From positions 157,529 through 221,528 of the forward strand of contig NZ_AQXE01000004.1 in NCBI RefSeq assembly GCF_000375485.1: a stretch of DNA of 64,000 nt, in the 5' to 3' direction. The notes under the pieces are model-generated. The model was not told the origin of the DNA and ran no database searches. It saw only the letters and a list, made by a program, of their open reading frames with translations. This DNA is from Desulfovibrio oxyclinae DSM 11498 (GTDB taxonomy: Bacteria; Desulfobacterota; Desulfovibrionia; Desulfovibrionales; Desulfovibrionaceae). The number at the start of each line of letters is the position of its first letter. Position 1 is the stretch's first letter. The position numbers and the translations under genes are program-made. Positions 55,900 through 63,925 of the stretch are shown piece by piece.

Positions 55900-56992
55900 C
55901 GATGATCTCCCGCATGGTCCTGATGAAGATTTCGTTTTCCTTTTCCGTTCCCATGTTCACGCGGATGTAGCGGCCGAAGCCGAAGCTGGCCAGCGGGCGT
56001 ACGATGATGCCGCGCCGCAGCAGCTCACGGAACAGGCGCTGGGCCGAAGTGGGCGGCAGAAACATCAGGAAGTTGGCCTGACTCGGCAGCACCTCGCAGC
56101 CAAGTTTCTCCAGCTCCGCGCGAACGTAATCACGACCGGACATGACCGTGGCGAGGGTGGCGTTGTAGAAATCCTCATCTTCCAAAGCGGTGATGGCCGC
56201 TTCCTCGGCCAGCAGGTTCACCGTGAAGGGAATGCGCGCCCGACGCAGGTATTCGGCAATCTTTTCGGGCATGACGCCGTATCCAACGCGCAGCCCGGCC
56301 AGACCGTAGGCCTTGGAGAAGGTCCGCAGCACGACAAGGTTCTCGAATTTTTCAAAGGCCTGAAGGGGCGTATAGGACTCGGGCGGCCAGACGAAGTCGA
56401 TATAGGCCTCGTCCACCACGAGCAGGCAGTCCTTGGGCAGCACACCGGCGAGCACGGAGAGTTCCTCCACCCCCGCGGCGAGGCCGGTGGGATTGTCCGG
56501 GCTGGTGACGAACACGAAGCGCGTGTTCTCGTCAGCGGCTTCGGCGAGCCTGTCCAGCGGCAGTTCGAAGTTTTCGCCGCGTTTCACCTCGCGGTATTCC
56601 ACGCCGCAGAGCTTGGCGGTGTGGCGATACATGCTGAAGCAGTTGGAGTAGCACAGGATGTTGTCCCTGCCCGGCACGCAGCGCATGCGGATGAGCATGT
56701 CGATGATCTCGTCGGAGCCGTGGCCGGTGACGATGTTGGCTTCCGGCACGCCCAGATGCTTGGCGAGGGCGGTGGTGAGCCGCGGGGTGTGGTTCTGGGG
56801 ATACCGGAAAGTGCGCGCACCTTCGCGGGCGATGACCTTCTGGACCCTCGGGGACGTGCCGAGGGGGTTCTCGTTGCTGGCGAGCTTGACGACGTTGGCG
56901 ATGCCGTAGCGCTCCTTGATCTCCTCCACCGAGAGTCCCGGCTTGTAGGGGTCGAATTCGAGGATTTCCGGACGCATGGAGAATTCGCGCAT
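55889..56992 (-). CDS. hisC: Histidinol-phosphate aminotransferase
   Basis: 367 residues. PLP fold type I, with the cofactor Lys227 in LRTFSKAYGLAGLRVGY. KLASNENPLGTSP and SPDNPTG contribute to cofactor and substrate binding. It catalyses the glutamate-dependent amination of imidazole acetol phosphate in histidine synthesis. AGGAGACC precedes the ATG. It is followed by cmk and preceded by a terminator from uspA. Confidence 0.93.
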   Translation of the reverse strand: MREFSMRPEILEFDPYKPGLSVEEIKERYGIANVVKLASNENPLGTSPRVQKVIAREGARTFRYPQNHTPRLTTALAKHLGVPEANIVTGHGSDEIIDMLIRMRCVPGRDNILCYSNCFSMYRHTAKLCGVEYREVKRGENFELPLDRLAEAADENTRFVFVTSPDNPTGLAAGVEELSVLAGVLPKDCLLVVDEAYIDFVWPPESYTPLQAFEKFENLVVLRTFSKAYGLAGLRVGYGVMPEKIAEYLRRARIPFTVNLLAEEAAITALEDEDFYNATLATVMSGRDYVRAELEKLGCEVLPSQANFLMFLPPTSAQRLFRELLRRGIIVRPLASFGFGRYIRVNMGTEKENEIFIRTMREIIDGA

Positions 56993-57017
56993 GAACAGGT
57001 CTCCTGTGCTTTTCTGA

Positions 57018-57047
57018 AAAAAAGAACGGCCTTAAGGCCGTTCTTTG
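57018..57047 (-). terminator. Rho-independent terminator of uspA
   Basis: AAAGAACGGCC-TTAA-GGCCGTTCTTT stem with seven T's on the minus strand, between uspA and hisC. Confidence 0.9.
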
Positions 57048-57075
57048 TACTGTCTCGCCTGACGGAGGTAAAGGG

Positions 57076-57516
57076 TTATTCCGGGCGCACCGTCAGCACG
57101 GGGCACTTGGCGGTCTTGACCACCTTTTCGGCCACGGAGCCGAAGAGGATGCGGTCGATGCCCTTTCGCCCGTGGGTGCCCATGACGATCATGTCCACAT
57201 TCTCGTCCTTGGCGGCTTCCAGCACTTCTTCGGCAGGATAACCGGTCACCACGCGCCCTTCGGTTTCAAGGTCGCCGAAGTTGGTGTTGATGAAGTCGTT
57301 CATGGTGTCCTCGGCGCCGGTGACGATCTCGCCCACGAAGTTCTCGATGGAACTCGGCGGCACGTGGAATCCGACGTACTGGCTCATGGACGGCGCCACG
57401 TACAGGCACAGAATTTTCGCTCCCGAGCACTTGGCCACGGTCTTGGCGTAATCGGCCACGACCGAACTATAATCGGAAAAGTCTACAGCGCAGAGAATCT
57501 TCTTGATTTCCGCCAT
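57076..57516 (-). CDS. Universal stress protein (UspA family)
   Basis: 146 residues. It begins MAEIKKILCAVDFSDYSSVV and has the ATP-binding motif GTHGRKGIDRILFGSVAEKV (G-2x-G-9x-GS), so it belongs to the ATP-binding class. AGGAGGT precedes the start at 57516; the frame to 57606 is unsupported. Its leader has a perfect inverted repeat. It is a single gene with its own promoter and terminator. Confidence 0.92.
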   Translation of the reverse strand: MAEIKKILCAVDFSDYSSVVADYAKTVAKCSGAKILCLYVAPSMSQYVGFHVPPSSIENFVGEIVTGAEDTMNDFINTNFGDLETEGRVVTGYPAEEVLEAAKDENVDMIVMGTHGRKGIDRILFGSVAEKVVKTAKCPVLTVRPE

Positions 57517-57542
57517 GATGCTACCTCCTGACTTAATATTAT

Positions 57543-57560
57543 GTTCGCACCCCTGCGAAC
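57543..57560. promoter_or_regulatory. Inverted repeat in the uspA leader
   Basis: GTTCGCA-CCCC-TGCGAAC, a perfect 7-bp inverted repeat between the predicted -10 box and the uspA ribosome site; possible operator or 5' hairpin. Confidence 0.45.
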
Positions 57561-57577
57561 GGGTATTCCAATTACAT

Positions 57578-57606
57578 TTTATGCCAAACATGCCGGGTAT
57601 GGACAA
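57578..57606 (-). promoter_or_regulatory. Probable sigma-70 promoter of uspA
   Basis: TTGTCC, a 17-base spacer and CATAAA on the minus strand, about 62 bases before the start. Confidence 0.5.
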
Positions 57607-57723
57607 GGGTTTTGTGATTTCTTACCTTATGAAAGACGAAGAGGAGCAGTAGGAAGAATTTTCCGCGATGGATTTCTCTATAAGTGACTGTTAAAAATGA
57701 ATAAAAGCGCTTTGTCGCCGAGT

Positions 57724-57740
57724 TGGCAAACGGTTTGCAT
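57724..57740 (+). promoter_or_regulatory. Sigma-54 promoter (-24/-12)
   Basis: TGGCAAACGGTTTGCAT matches TGGCACG-N4-TTGCA with the required 10 bases between GG and GC. It lies 36 bases before the next gene's start. Confidence 0.85.
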
Positions 57741-57775
57741 CAAAAAGGCAAACCGCAGCGTTGAGGAGTGATACC

Positions 57776-58246
57776 ATGAAGATCCGTCCCGACATGATCG
57801 ACGGGGTTCGTCAGGACCAGCAGGACAAGACGAACCGGATCAGGAAGCCCGGCACCGATTTCGGGGATATTCTGAACAAGGAGATGCAGGGGCCCGAGCA
57901 GGCGCAGAAGTCGCAGGCCACGGCGCCCCCCATCATGAATCCCCTGTTCGGAGTCGGTCAGGCAGCTCCCGTGTCCTCCGTTTCCGCTGTAGACCAGACC
58001 GCCGCCAGACAAGTGGACGGACTGGTGGACCAGATGGAGCGCTACGCAGCGACTCTCGGCGACCCGTCCGCCTCCCTGAAGGATGCGTACGGCGAACTGG
58101 AGCAGCTCTCGCAAGGCGTGGACCGGATCAGGGAGCAGCTCCCGGACCTGGGCGAAAAAGCACCCGGCCTCAGTGCCGTGGTGGACGAGATGGACGCCCT
58201 GGCCGCGACGGAGCAGTTCAAATTCAACCGGGGCGACTACCAGTAG
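57776..58246 (+). CDS. Small hypothetical protein under sigma-54 control
   Basis: 156 residues; no named family recognised. The N-terminus is polar, with FGDILNKEM, a pattern resembling flagellar export or rod/hook proteins. A Pro/Ala-rich middle and helical C-terminal half (QVDGLVDQMERYAATLGD, VVDEMDALAATEQFKF) follow. There is no signal peptide or membrane helix. GAGGAG precedes the ATG at 57776. A canonical sigma-54 promoter and a hairpin terminator bound it as a single-gene unit. A flagellar link is inference from the motif and promoter class. Confidence 0.6.
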   Translation: MKIRPDMIDGVRQDQQDKTNRIRKPGTDFGDILNKEMQGPEQAQKSQATAPPIMNPLFGVGQAAPVSSVSAVDQTAARQVDGLVDQMERYAATLGDPSASLKDAYGELEQLSQGVDRIREQLPDLGEKAPGLSAVVDEMDALAATEQFKFNRGDYQ

Positions 58247-58269
58247 CAGTCGCCCCAGCGGGCGCAGTA

Positions 58270-58301
58270 AATCCCGGCTCGGCGAAAGCCCGGCCGGGAT
58301 T
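58270..58301 (+). terminator. Hairpin terminator between convergent genes
   Basis: AATCCCGGC ... GCCGGGATT stem with a structured GC-rich loop; only weak T-runs follow. Confidence 0.55.
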
Positions 58302-58313
58302 GCTCATTTGAGG

Positions 58314-58964
58314 TTAGAGTCGCCGCACAATGATGCTCAGGCCGTCCGCTCCGAGCCGTTGTTCCAGAAATCGTATCAGCTCCGCGCCGCGTCTCCAGCG
58401 CAGCGGCAATGCAGTCTCCGGCCGCGGTGTCATGCCGTGGGCCTCTGCATATTCACGCTCAAGGCGTAGCCGCAGCGCGCCGCCGTAGGACATCCATACG
58501 GGCAGCAGGATCAGGTCCGTCAGCCGGTGCAGCCCGGCCCGGAGCAGGCCCGAGTCGAAGCAGGCCATGCCCAGCGCCGCGGCGATTTCGGGAGAGCCGT
58601 CCGTTTCGCGCACTTCCACGATCTTCCTGCGATGAAAGATCAGGGCGATGGGAAAGACCAGCAGAAACGCCACGCAAAGCCCCACCCAGAACATGAGCCA
58701 CGGATCGAACGAGTCGGCCCACAGGGCAAGCAGCAAGGTCCAGAGCGCTCCGGCAATCAGGCTGCGAAGCGCGCACTCGCCTGCGCCGGGACCTCGCAGG
58801 CAGTCCACGTTGTCTTCCAGCAGATCGGGCACGGGGTGTTCGTAGAAATGAATCTGTTCGATGGTGGCCGGAACGCGCCGGACGCCGTAGCGTTCATGTT
58901 GCCACTGGCAGCAGTGCTCAAGCAGCGCGAGACGTTCGTAGTCGTCCAGACGCGCAGCGTTCAT
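58314..58964 (-). CDS. Hypothetical inner-membrane protein
   Basis: 216 residues; family not recognised. Two adjacent membrane helices lie near 68-110 (SLIAGALWTLLLALWA and LMFWVGLCVAFLLVFPIALI). A cytoplasmic N-terminus and a basic C-terminal region follow. The start at 58964 overlaps the thpR stop by 4 bases and has GGGAGCC upstream. The longer frame to 59483 is antisense/out-of-frame sequence over thpR and is not coding. Confidence 0.6.
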   Translation of the reverse strand: MNAARLDDYERLALLEHCCQWQHERYGVRRVPATIEQIHFYEHPVPDLLEDNVDCLRGPGAGECALRSLIAGALWTLLLALWADSFDPWLMFWVGLCVAFLLVFPIALIFHRRKIVEVRETDGSPEIAAALGMACFDSGLLRAGLHRLTDLILLPVWMSYGGALRLRLEREYAEAHGMTPRPETALPLRWRRGAELIRFLEQRLGADGLSIIVRRL

Positions 58965-59527
58965 CCGCGGGCTCCCGGACCGTAGGCCGCCAACTCGGTA
59001 TATAGCGGGCCGTTTGAGCGCAGCGTGCTGCGGAACAGGCAAAAGCGGCGTACCGTGAAGGAGGGCCATTCCACCTTGCGCAACTCCTTGAGCAGCTTGC
59101 GCCAGTCGTCGCCTTTCTCCAGCTTGACGCGGCCCAGCGTGAGGTGCGGCAGAAAGGGTCTTCCCTCGGGGAATCCCAGCGGAGCAAGTGCCTCGTTGAT
59201 GCCTCGGGCCAGTGCGGCGCATTCGGGGCCGCCCGCATTGAGCCCGACCCACAGGACGTTGGGCTTCTTCATGCCCGGAAACACGCCGCCCCCGCCGGGC
59301 TGGATCGTGAACGGCTCGAAGGGAACGCCCTTGAGCGCGTCCTTTGCGGCGGTGACCCGGTCCGGTTCCAGCTGGCCGAGAAATTTCAGGGTGAGATGCC
59401 AGTTCTCGGGCCGGGCCCATGTCATGCGCGACTTCACTTCCCGTCCAAGGCCCGGCAAAAGCTTTTCCAGCCTCGCCCGGCACTTTTCGGCGACCTCCAC
59501 GGCCACGAACGCTCGCTGACCGGACAC
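58961..59527 (-). CDS. thpR: RNA 2',3'-cyclic phosphodiesterase
   Basis: 188 residues, the usual size. The two catalytic HxTx motifs are HLTLKFLG near residue 44 and HLTLGRV near residue 127. It begins SGQRAFVAVEV. It opens 2',3'-cyclic phosphates to 2'-phosphates in RNA. The start is GTG 59527 with AGG upstream, two bases after the pncC stop, so it is translated with pncC. Confidence 0.88.
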   Translation of the reverse strand: MSGQRAFVAVEVAEKCRARLEKLLPGLGREVKSRMTWARPENWHLTLKFLGQLEPDRVTAAKDALKGVPFEPFTIQPGGGGVFPGMKKPNVLWVGLNAGGPECAALARGINEALAPLGFPEGRPFLPHLTLGRVKLEKGDDWRKLLKELRKVEWPSFTVRRFCLFRSTLRSNGPLYTELAAYGPGARG

Positions 59528-59529
59528 GG

Positions 59530-60018
59530 CTACCTCAGGATGGCCATGAGGCCGTTGACCGCATGCATGACGGTCTGTTCCTTGACTTCGTCGCGCGAGC
59601 CTTCGAACTGGTTGAGCTTGGTGCGCACCACGGTGCCGTTGATGCACCACGCCATCCAGACGGTTCCGACAGGCTTGTCCGGCGTGCCGCCAGTAGGTCC
59701 GGCCACTCCGGAAACAGCGACCGAGACATTGGCGCCGATGGCCTTCTGCACGCCCTGCGCCATGATCTTCACAACTTCTTCGCTGACCGCGCCGTGGGCA
59801 TCCAGTACGTCCTCGGGAACGCCGAGCAGGTCGCGCTTGACCTCGTTGGCATAGGCAACCACGCCGCCCCGAAACCATTGGGAGCTGCCGGAAACATCCG
59901 TCAGCGTGCTGGAGAGCAGGCCGCCGGTGCAGGACTCGGCAGTGGCCAGCGTATCGCCTTCAAGGCCGAGCAGTTCGCCCACTTCGGACACGGCCCGTAA
60001 AATCAGTGTCTTGTCCAT
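59530..60018 (-). CDS. pncC: Nicotinamide-nucleotide amidohydrolase (CinA C-terminal domain)
   Basis: 162 residues; the CinA amidase domain alone. Motifs are TAESCTGGLLSSTLTD, FRGGVVAYANEVKRDLLGV, VSVAVSGVAGPTGGTPDKPVGTVW, and a final RDEVKEQTV. It deamidates NMN in pyridine nucleotide recycling. GGAGGA precedes the ATG at 60018. It leads the pncC-thpR-membrane protein operon. Confidence 0.92.
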   Translation of the reverse strand: MDKTLILRAVSEVGELLGLEGDTLATAESCTGGLLSSTLTDVSGSSQWFRGGVVAYANEVKRDLLGVPEDVLDAHGAVSEEVVKIMAQGVQKAIGANVSVAVSGVAGPTGGTPDKPVGTVWMAWCINGTVVRTKLNQFEGSRDEVKEQTVMHAVNGLMAILR

Positions 60019-60098
60019 CAAATCCTCCGCGTTTTCCATGCTCTACAAAATGGAGCGCGCTGTTGCAATACGCACGGGGTGCCGATACATTCCCACAC

Positions 60099-60518
60099 AT
60101 GTTCACGCCGCGTCAGTTATTGAATAAAGCCCTTGCCAACCGCCGGAATCCCTGGAACTGGCTGCTGCACCTGCTCGGGCTCGTTTTTTTTCTTCTGGCG
60201 TTGCTGTTCCATTCCTCGACGCTGTTCGGGCTGGCCATCGGCCTTGGCGGCATCGGGCTTCTCAACCTGCACCTTCCGGCCGGGGCGGACAACGCCTTCA
60301 CCAAACTGGCGCAGGCCGGGCTCGAACTCGAAGATTCCTTTCGCGCCATGCCGCGTGGCTGGCGCAAGTGGTTGATTCTTTCCGGGCTGGTCGTCGGGGC
60401 GTTCTTCAGCGTGTGGGCCCTGTGGACGCGTGCGGTGCTGGCTCTGTGCCTGCTGGCCGGGTTCGGCATTCTGGCGCGGGTCGCGGCTCTGAACCGCGCC
60501 AAGGGCATCAGGCCCTAA
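60099..60518 (+). CDS. Small hypothetical membrane protein
   Basis: 139 residues with about four membrane helices (near 18-35, 38-55, 88-105, 110-128). No conserved catalytic motif is seen and I do not recognise a family. The start at 60099 is chosen because upstream codons lack membrane-protein character; no clear ribosome site is present. It is divergent from pncC. Confidence 0.55.
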   Translation: MFTPRQLLNKALANRRNPWNWLLHLLGLVFFLLALLFHSSTLFGLAIGLGGIGLLNLHLPAGADNAFTKLAQAGLELEDSFRAMPRGWRKWLILSGLVVGAFFSVWALWTRAVLALCLLAGFGILARVAALNRAKGIRP

Positions 60519-60533
60519 CCGACAGCGCAGCCG

Positions 60534-60562
60534 AAAAAGGCCGGGATCTTTCGACCCCGGCC
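60534..60562 (-). terminator. Rho-independent terminator of the symporter gene
   Basis: GGCCGGG / CCCGGCC stem followed on the minus strand by five T's, in the gap between convergent genes. Confidence 0.75.
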
Positions 60563-60583
60563 CCTCCGATGCGGGCTCCGCGA

Positions 60584-62179
60584 CTAGCGGATATTCTCGA
60601 AACACAATTCCACGTGCTCTCGCTGCATGGTCTGCGTAGCATAGGCCGCGCCCACGGCCAGCAGCATGGCCACGGGCAGGGCGATCACGTTCGGGTCAAC
60701 CCACTGCATGAGCCACATGGCCGAGCCCTTGGGTGCCAGCGATGCCAGCGAATCCACGCCGAACAGGGCCTTGCTCAGGCCGATGACCTTGGCCTCCTTG
60801 AGGTGCACGAAGAGCAGCCAGAACATGGAGGTGGCGAAACCGCCCACCATGGAGATGACGGCCGCACCTTTGGTCATGCGCTTCCAATAGAGGCCCAGCA
60901 GGTAGGCGGGCAGGAACGAGGCTGCACACAGGCCGAAAAAGAAGGCCGTGGCCCGTGCGATGACGGAGGGCGGCAGCACCCATGCCCAGATCAGCGCCGC
61001 GAGAACGGTGGCGGCCACGCCGAAGCGGGAGGCGGCCACAGATGCCTCGCGTCCCTTGATGTTCTCCCATATGTCGCGTGAGAGCGAGGTCCCGCCCACA
61101 TGGTACTGCGAGGAGAGCGTGCTCATGGCCGCGGCGAACATGCCCAGCAGGAAAAGTCCCGCGAACCACGGCGGCATGATCTTCTCAATGTACAGCGGTA
61201 TGATTTTGTCCATGTTTCCGGCGGCCATGGCGATGGAGATCTTGCCGAACTTTTCCATGAACACGGCGTTGGACAGCGCGCCCACGGTGAAAGCCACGCC
61301 GGTCATGATGGGGATGAAGATACCGCCCACCAGCACGGCGCGGTTCAGTTCCCTGTCGCTGTGCACGGTCATGAACCGGACCGCGAGCTGCGGCTGGGCC
61401 AGCACGCCGATGCCCACTCCGTAGACGATGGTGGTGTAGATCACCAGCCACAACGGGGTGCCGAAGCGCGCACCCTGCGTCCAGCCTTCCATGCCGCCCA
61501 GCTGGAGCTTGGAGGGCATGAGGTGCGCCATGGAGGCCAGCGTGGAGTGGGCCTCGGTCACGCCGCCGAGCATGTAGTAGGTGCCGCCCAGCAGCATCAG
61601 CATCATCATTCCCATGATGAGCGCCTGAAACGCATCCGTGTACATGACCGCCTTCAGGCCGCCGGTGATGACGTAGGCCGCCAGCAGCAGGGTCATGAAT
61701 ACCAGCGCGGCTTCATAGGGCACGCCGAGGGAGATTTCCAGAATCCGGGAGATGCCGATGAGCACGGCTGCGGCGTAGATCGGAATGAAAAGAAAGATGA
61801 TTCCACCCGCGAAGCGCTGGATGAAGCTGGAGCGGTAGCGCCTACCGAGCAGCTCGGGGAAGGTATGGCTGTTCAGGGACAGCCCCATGCGCCGCGTGCG
61901 TTTGCCGAAGCCGACCATGGCGATGAACACGCCCACGAAGATGGTCAGGAAGGTCAGCCAGAGCAGCGGAAAGCCGAACAGTCCTGCCGCGCCGCCAAAG
62001 CCGACGATGGCGGAGGTGGAGACGAAGGTCGCCCCGTAGGACAGGGCCATGACCCACGGGGACATGCGGCGGCCTGCAAGCATGTAGTCGGTGGGTCGCT
62101 GCGTGGTTTTCCACCCCTTGTAGCCGAGGTACATGACCACGGCCAGATAGAGCAGGATGGCGATGACTTTGGAGATCAT
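60584..62179 (-). CDS. Sodium:solute symporter (SSS family)
   Basis: 531 residues with 13 or so membrane helices. SSS features are SYGATFVSTSAIVGFGGAAG in the first unwound helix, GLKAVMYTDAFQALIMG, and MFAAAMSTLSSQYHVGGTSL at the Na2 site. It couples Na+ entry to solute uptake. The substrate cannot be told; acetate or another organic acid is possible given the acs gene in the region. AGGAGGA precedes the start at 62179. The upstream 45-residue gene encodes its small accessory protein. Confidence 0.88.
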   Translation of the reverse strand: MISKVIAILLYLAVVMYLGYKGWKTTQRPTDYMLAGRRMSPWVMALSYGATFVSTSAIVGFGGAAGLFGFPLLWLTFLTIFVGVFIAMVGFGKRTRRMGLSLNSHTFPELLGRRYRSSFIQRFAGGIIFLFIPIYAAAVLIGISRILEISLGVPYEAALVFMTLLLAAYVITGGLKAVMYTDAFQALIMGMMMLMLLGGTYYMLGGVTEAHSTLASMAHLMPSKLQLGGMEGWTQGARFGTPLWLVIYTTIVYGVGIGVLAQPQLAVRFMTVHSDRELNRAVLVGGIFIPIMTGVAFTVGALSNAVFMEKFGKISIAMAAGNMDKIIPLYIEKIMPPWFAGLFLLGMFAAAMSTLSSQYHVGGTSLSRDIWENIKGREASVAASRFGVAATVLAALIWAWVLPPSVIARATAFFFGLCAASFLPAYLLGLYWKRMTKGAAVISMVGGFATSMFWLLFVHLKEAKVIGLSKALFGVDSLASLAPKGSAMWLMQWVDPNVIALPVAMLLAVGAAYATQTMQREHVELCFENIR

Positions 62180-62180
62180 G

Positions 62181-62318
62181 CTAATCCTCCTGCTTGCGGG
62201 GTTTGGCTTCATACCCCTTGTTGTTCCAGTTTCTGAGTCCGTAGCCCACGCACCAGACGGATGCGGCAAGGCACAGCCAGAGAGCGGCGGCGGGTTCAAA
62301 GGTGTCGAATCCCAGCAT
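62181..62318 (-). CDS. Symporter small accessory protein
   Basis: 45 residues with one membrane helix (PAAALWLCLAASVWCVGYGL) and a basic tail (NWNNKGYEAKPRKQ). It is the type of tiny protein encoded directly before certain sodium:solute symporters, and its stop lies 1 base from the symporter start. GAGGAGA precedes the ATG at 62318. Confidence 0.8.
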   Translation of the reverse strand: MLGFDTFEPAAALWLCLAASVWCVGYGLRNWNNKGYEAKPRKQED

Positions 62319-62361
62319 CGGAGTCTCCTCGTACTTTGAGGGCCTTGGCGGTGCCGGGGGC

Positions 62362-62401
62362 AAAAAGAAACGGGCCGCCGGCTTGTCGCCTGCGGCCCGT
62401 T
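62362..62401 (-). terminator. Rho-independent terminator after the flavoprotein gene
   Basis: AACGGGCCGC / GCGGCCCGTT stem with CTTTTTG following on the minus strand; separates the flavoprotein gene from the symporter genes. Confidence 0.75.
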
Positions 62402-62563
62402 GTTTGCGTCGTGTTCAGGTCTCTATGCCTGAGTCGCAACCTCCGGTCCGCAGGTGCCGGTAAAGAAAAAAAAGAAAAAGAAACCGAAAAATTCGGGTAG
62501 CTGGAAGGTGCTGAACCGGAGACTGCGGGACTCGTTGGTTGCCATTCCTGAGCGATACCCGAA

Positions 62564-63925
62564 CTATACCGGATCGGTCAAGTAGGTTTTTGCCATGATC
62601 TGGGATGACCGGGCCATGAGCCTCGGCAGCAGGCCGCCCGAAGCGCGGACGTTGTCGAACGTATCCAGCAGCTCTCGCAGCTTGTCCGGGAAAGGTCCCA
62701 GATGACGGCGCATCACTTCGCGAACCGCGCGCTCCGCGGCTTCGTCCCGGTCCTGATCCGGCAGCTGTACGGACGGCAGCCCCTGCGGCATTTCGTTTTT
62801 GCGAGCCTGTTGGGCCGCCGCAATCCCTGCGCGCCTGCCGAACACGAGGCACGCGAGCACCATGGCCCCGCCAATACGCTGTGCGCCGTGCATTCCGGTG
62901 GCGCATTCCCCGGCAGCGAAAAGATTCGGAACCGTGGTGGCGCCGCGCTCGTCCACGACGGCACCGCCGTTTCCGGCATGGGCCATGGGCGCGGCCTCCA
63001 CCATGCCTTCATGTGTGCGAACCCTGACGAAGCCGTCATCTTCCGCGCGCTCCAGCAGCCAGCGGTCAATGACGGCATCCTCATGGAACGGAAAAGTCGG
63101 GCAGTGCCCGTATCTGGTCGTGAGCAGTTCCGGGGCAAAGTCGGGCTGGTGTTCCTTGCCCTGGTGCAGAATCGTCCGTCCGTTCTTGGTCAGACCGGCT
63201 GGATTGATATAGGCACCGTGCCGATCATGCCAGAGGAACTGCATGTATCCCGCGTTGGCAATATCACAGCCCGCGCCATGGAGCAGGGCCAGCGATATTC
63301 CCCGGTTTGCCGGACCGCAGACGCGGTGTTCGTAAAGCGGGGCCGAACCGCCGAGGGCCATAACCACGCTCCGGGCTCGGATGGCAACGGGTTTTCCAGC
63401 GCCGTTCAGTCCCCACGCTCCGGTGCAGACGCCGTCCTCCACAGTGAGGCCGCGAATGTCGAGGTCCGCGTCGATCATGCCGCCGAGCAGTCGCACCCGG
63501 TTCTCCAGCTTGGCGTGCGCCTGCCGGAGCCCGTCGAACACGAAAGAGCGTGGGCATCCACTGCCGCATCCGGCGAACCGTTGCAGCGTGCCCTCCCTGC
63601 GTCGGAAATCGAGTGAGGCTGACCAGAGTTCGCGAAATCGTTCGCGTGCCTCCCCGGCCATGATCCGGACCAGTTCGGGACGAACGAAACCGGGATCGGC
63701 GAGTTCCAGAACTTCATGGACGAAAGCGTCGCGCTCCTCGTCCGTCAGCGGAACCTGAATGCCCAGCGCATCGTTTCGGTTGGCGAAGGACGACCCCGCA
63801 GGGCCGGGACGAAGACAGGCAGAGAGAACGGAAATGTCCGGTGCCGCCTCATGCGCGGCCTGTGCCGCACGAAGTCCCGCAAGCCCTGCGCCGAGCACGA
63901 GAACATCAGTCTCGGCGCGGATCAT
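62564..63925 (-). CDS. FAD-dependent oxidoreductase (fumarate reductase/L-aspartate oxidase-like flavoprotein)
   Basis: 453 residues. The N-terminal FAD-binding motif is VLVLGAGLAGLRAAQAA; a later segment VVMALGGSAPLYEH and the C-terminal NLFAAGECATGMHGAQRIGG are typical of the succinate dehydrogenase/fumarate reductase flavoprotein family. CGSGCPRSF is an unusual Cys pair. The start overlaps the upstream gene's stop (ATGA). The substrate is unknown; it is shorter than typical NadB. Confidence 0.8.
   Translation of the reverse strand: MIRAETDVLVLGAGLAGLRAAQAAHEAAPDISVLSACLRPGPAGSSFANRNDALGIQVPLTDEERDAFVHEVLELADPGFVRPELVRIMAGEARERFRELWSASLDFRRREGTLQRFAGCGSGCPRSFVFDGLRQAHAKLENRVRLLGGMIDADLDIRGLTVEDGVCTGAWGLNGAGKPVAIRARSVVMALGGSAPLYEHRVCGPANRGISLALLHGAGCDIANAGYMQFLWHDRHGAYINPAGLTKNGRTILHQGKEHQPDFAPELLTTRYGHCPTFPFHEDAVIDRWLLERAEDDGFVRVRTHEGMVEAAPMAHAGNGGAVVDERGATTVPNLFAAGECATGMHGAQRIGGAMVLACLVFGRRAGIAAAQQARKNEMPQGLPSVQLPDQDRDEAAERAVREVMRRHLGPFPDKLRELLDTFDNVRASGGLLPRLMARSSQIMAKTYLTDPV

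Noticed and set aside
58964..59483. Extension of the membrane protein gene (58314-58964) upstream to 59483
   Set aside because: The extra sequence is out of frame over thpR, which has intact HxTx motifs; the real start overlaps the thpR stop.
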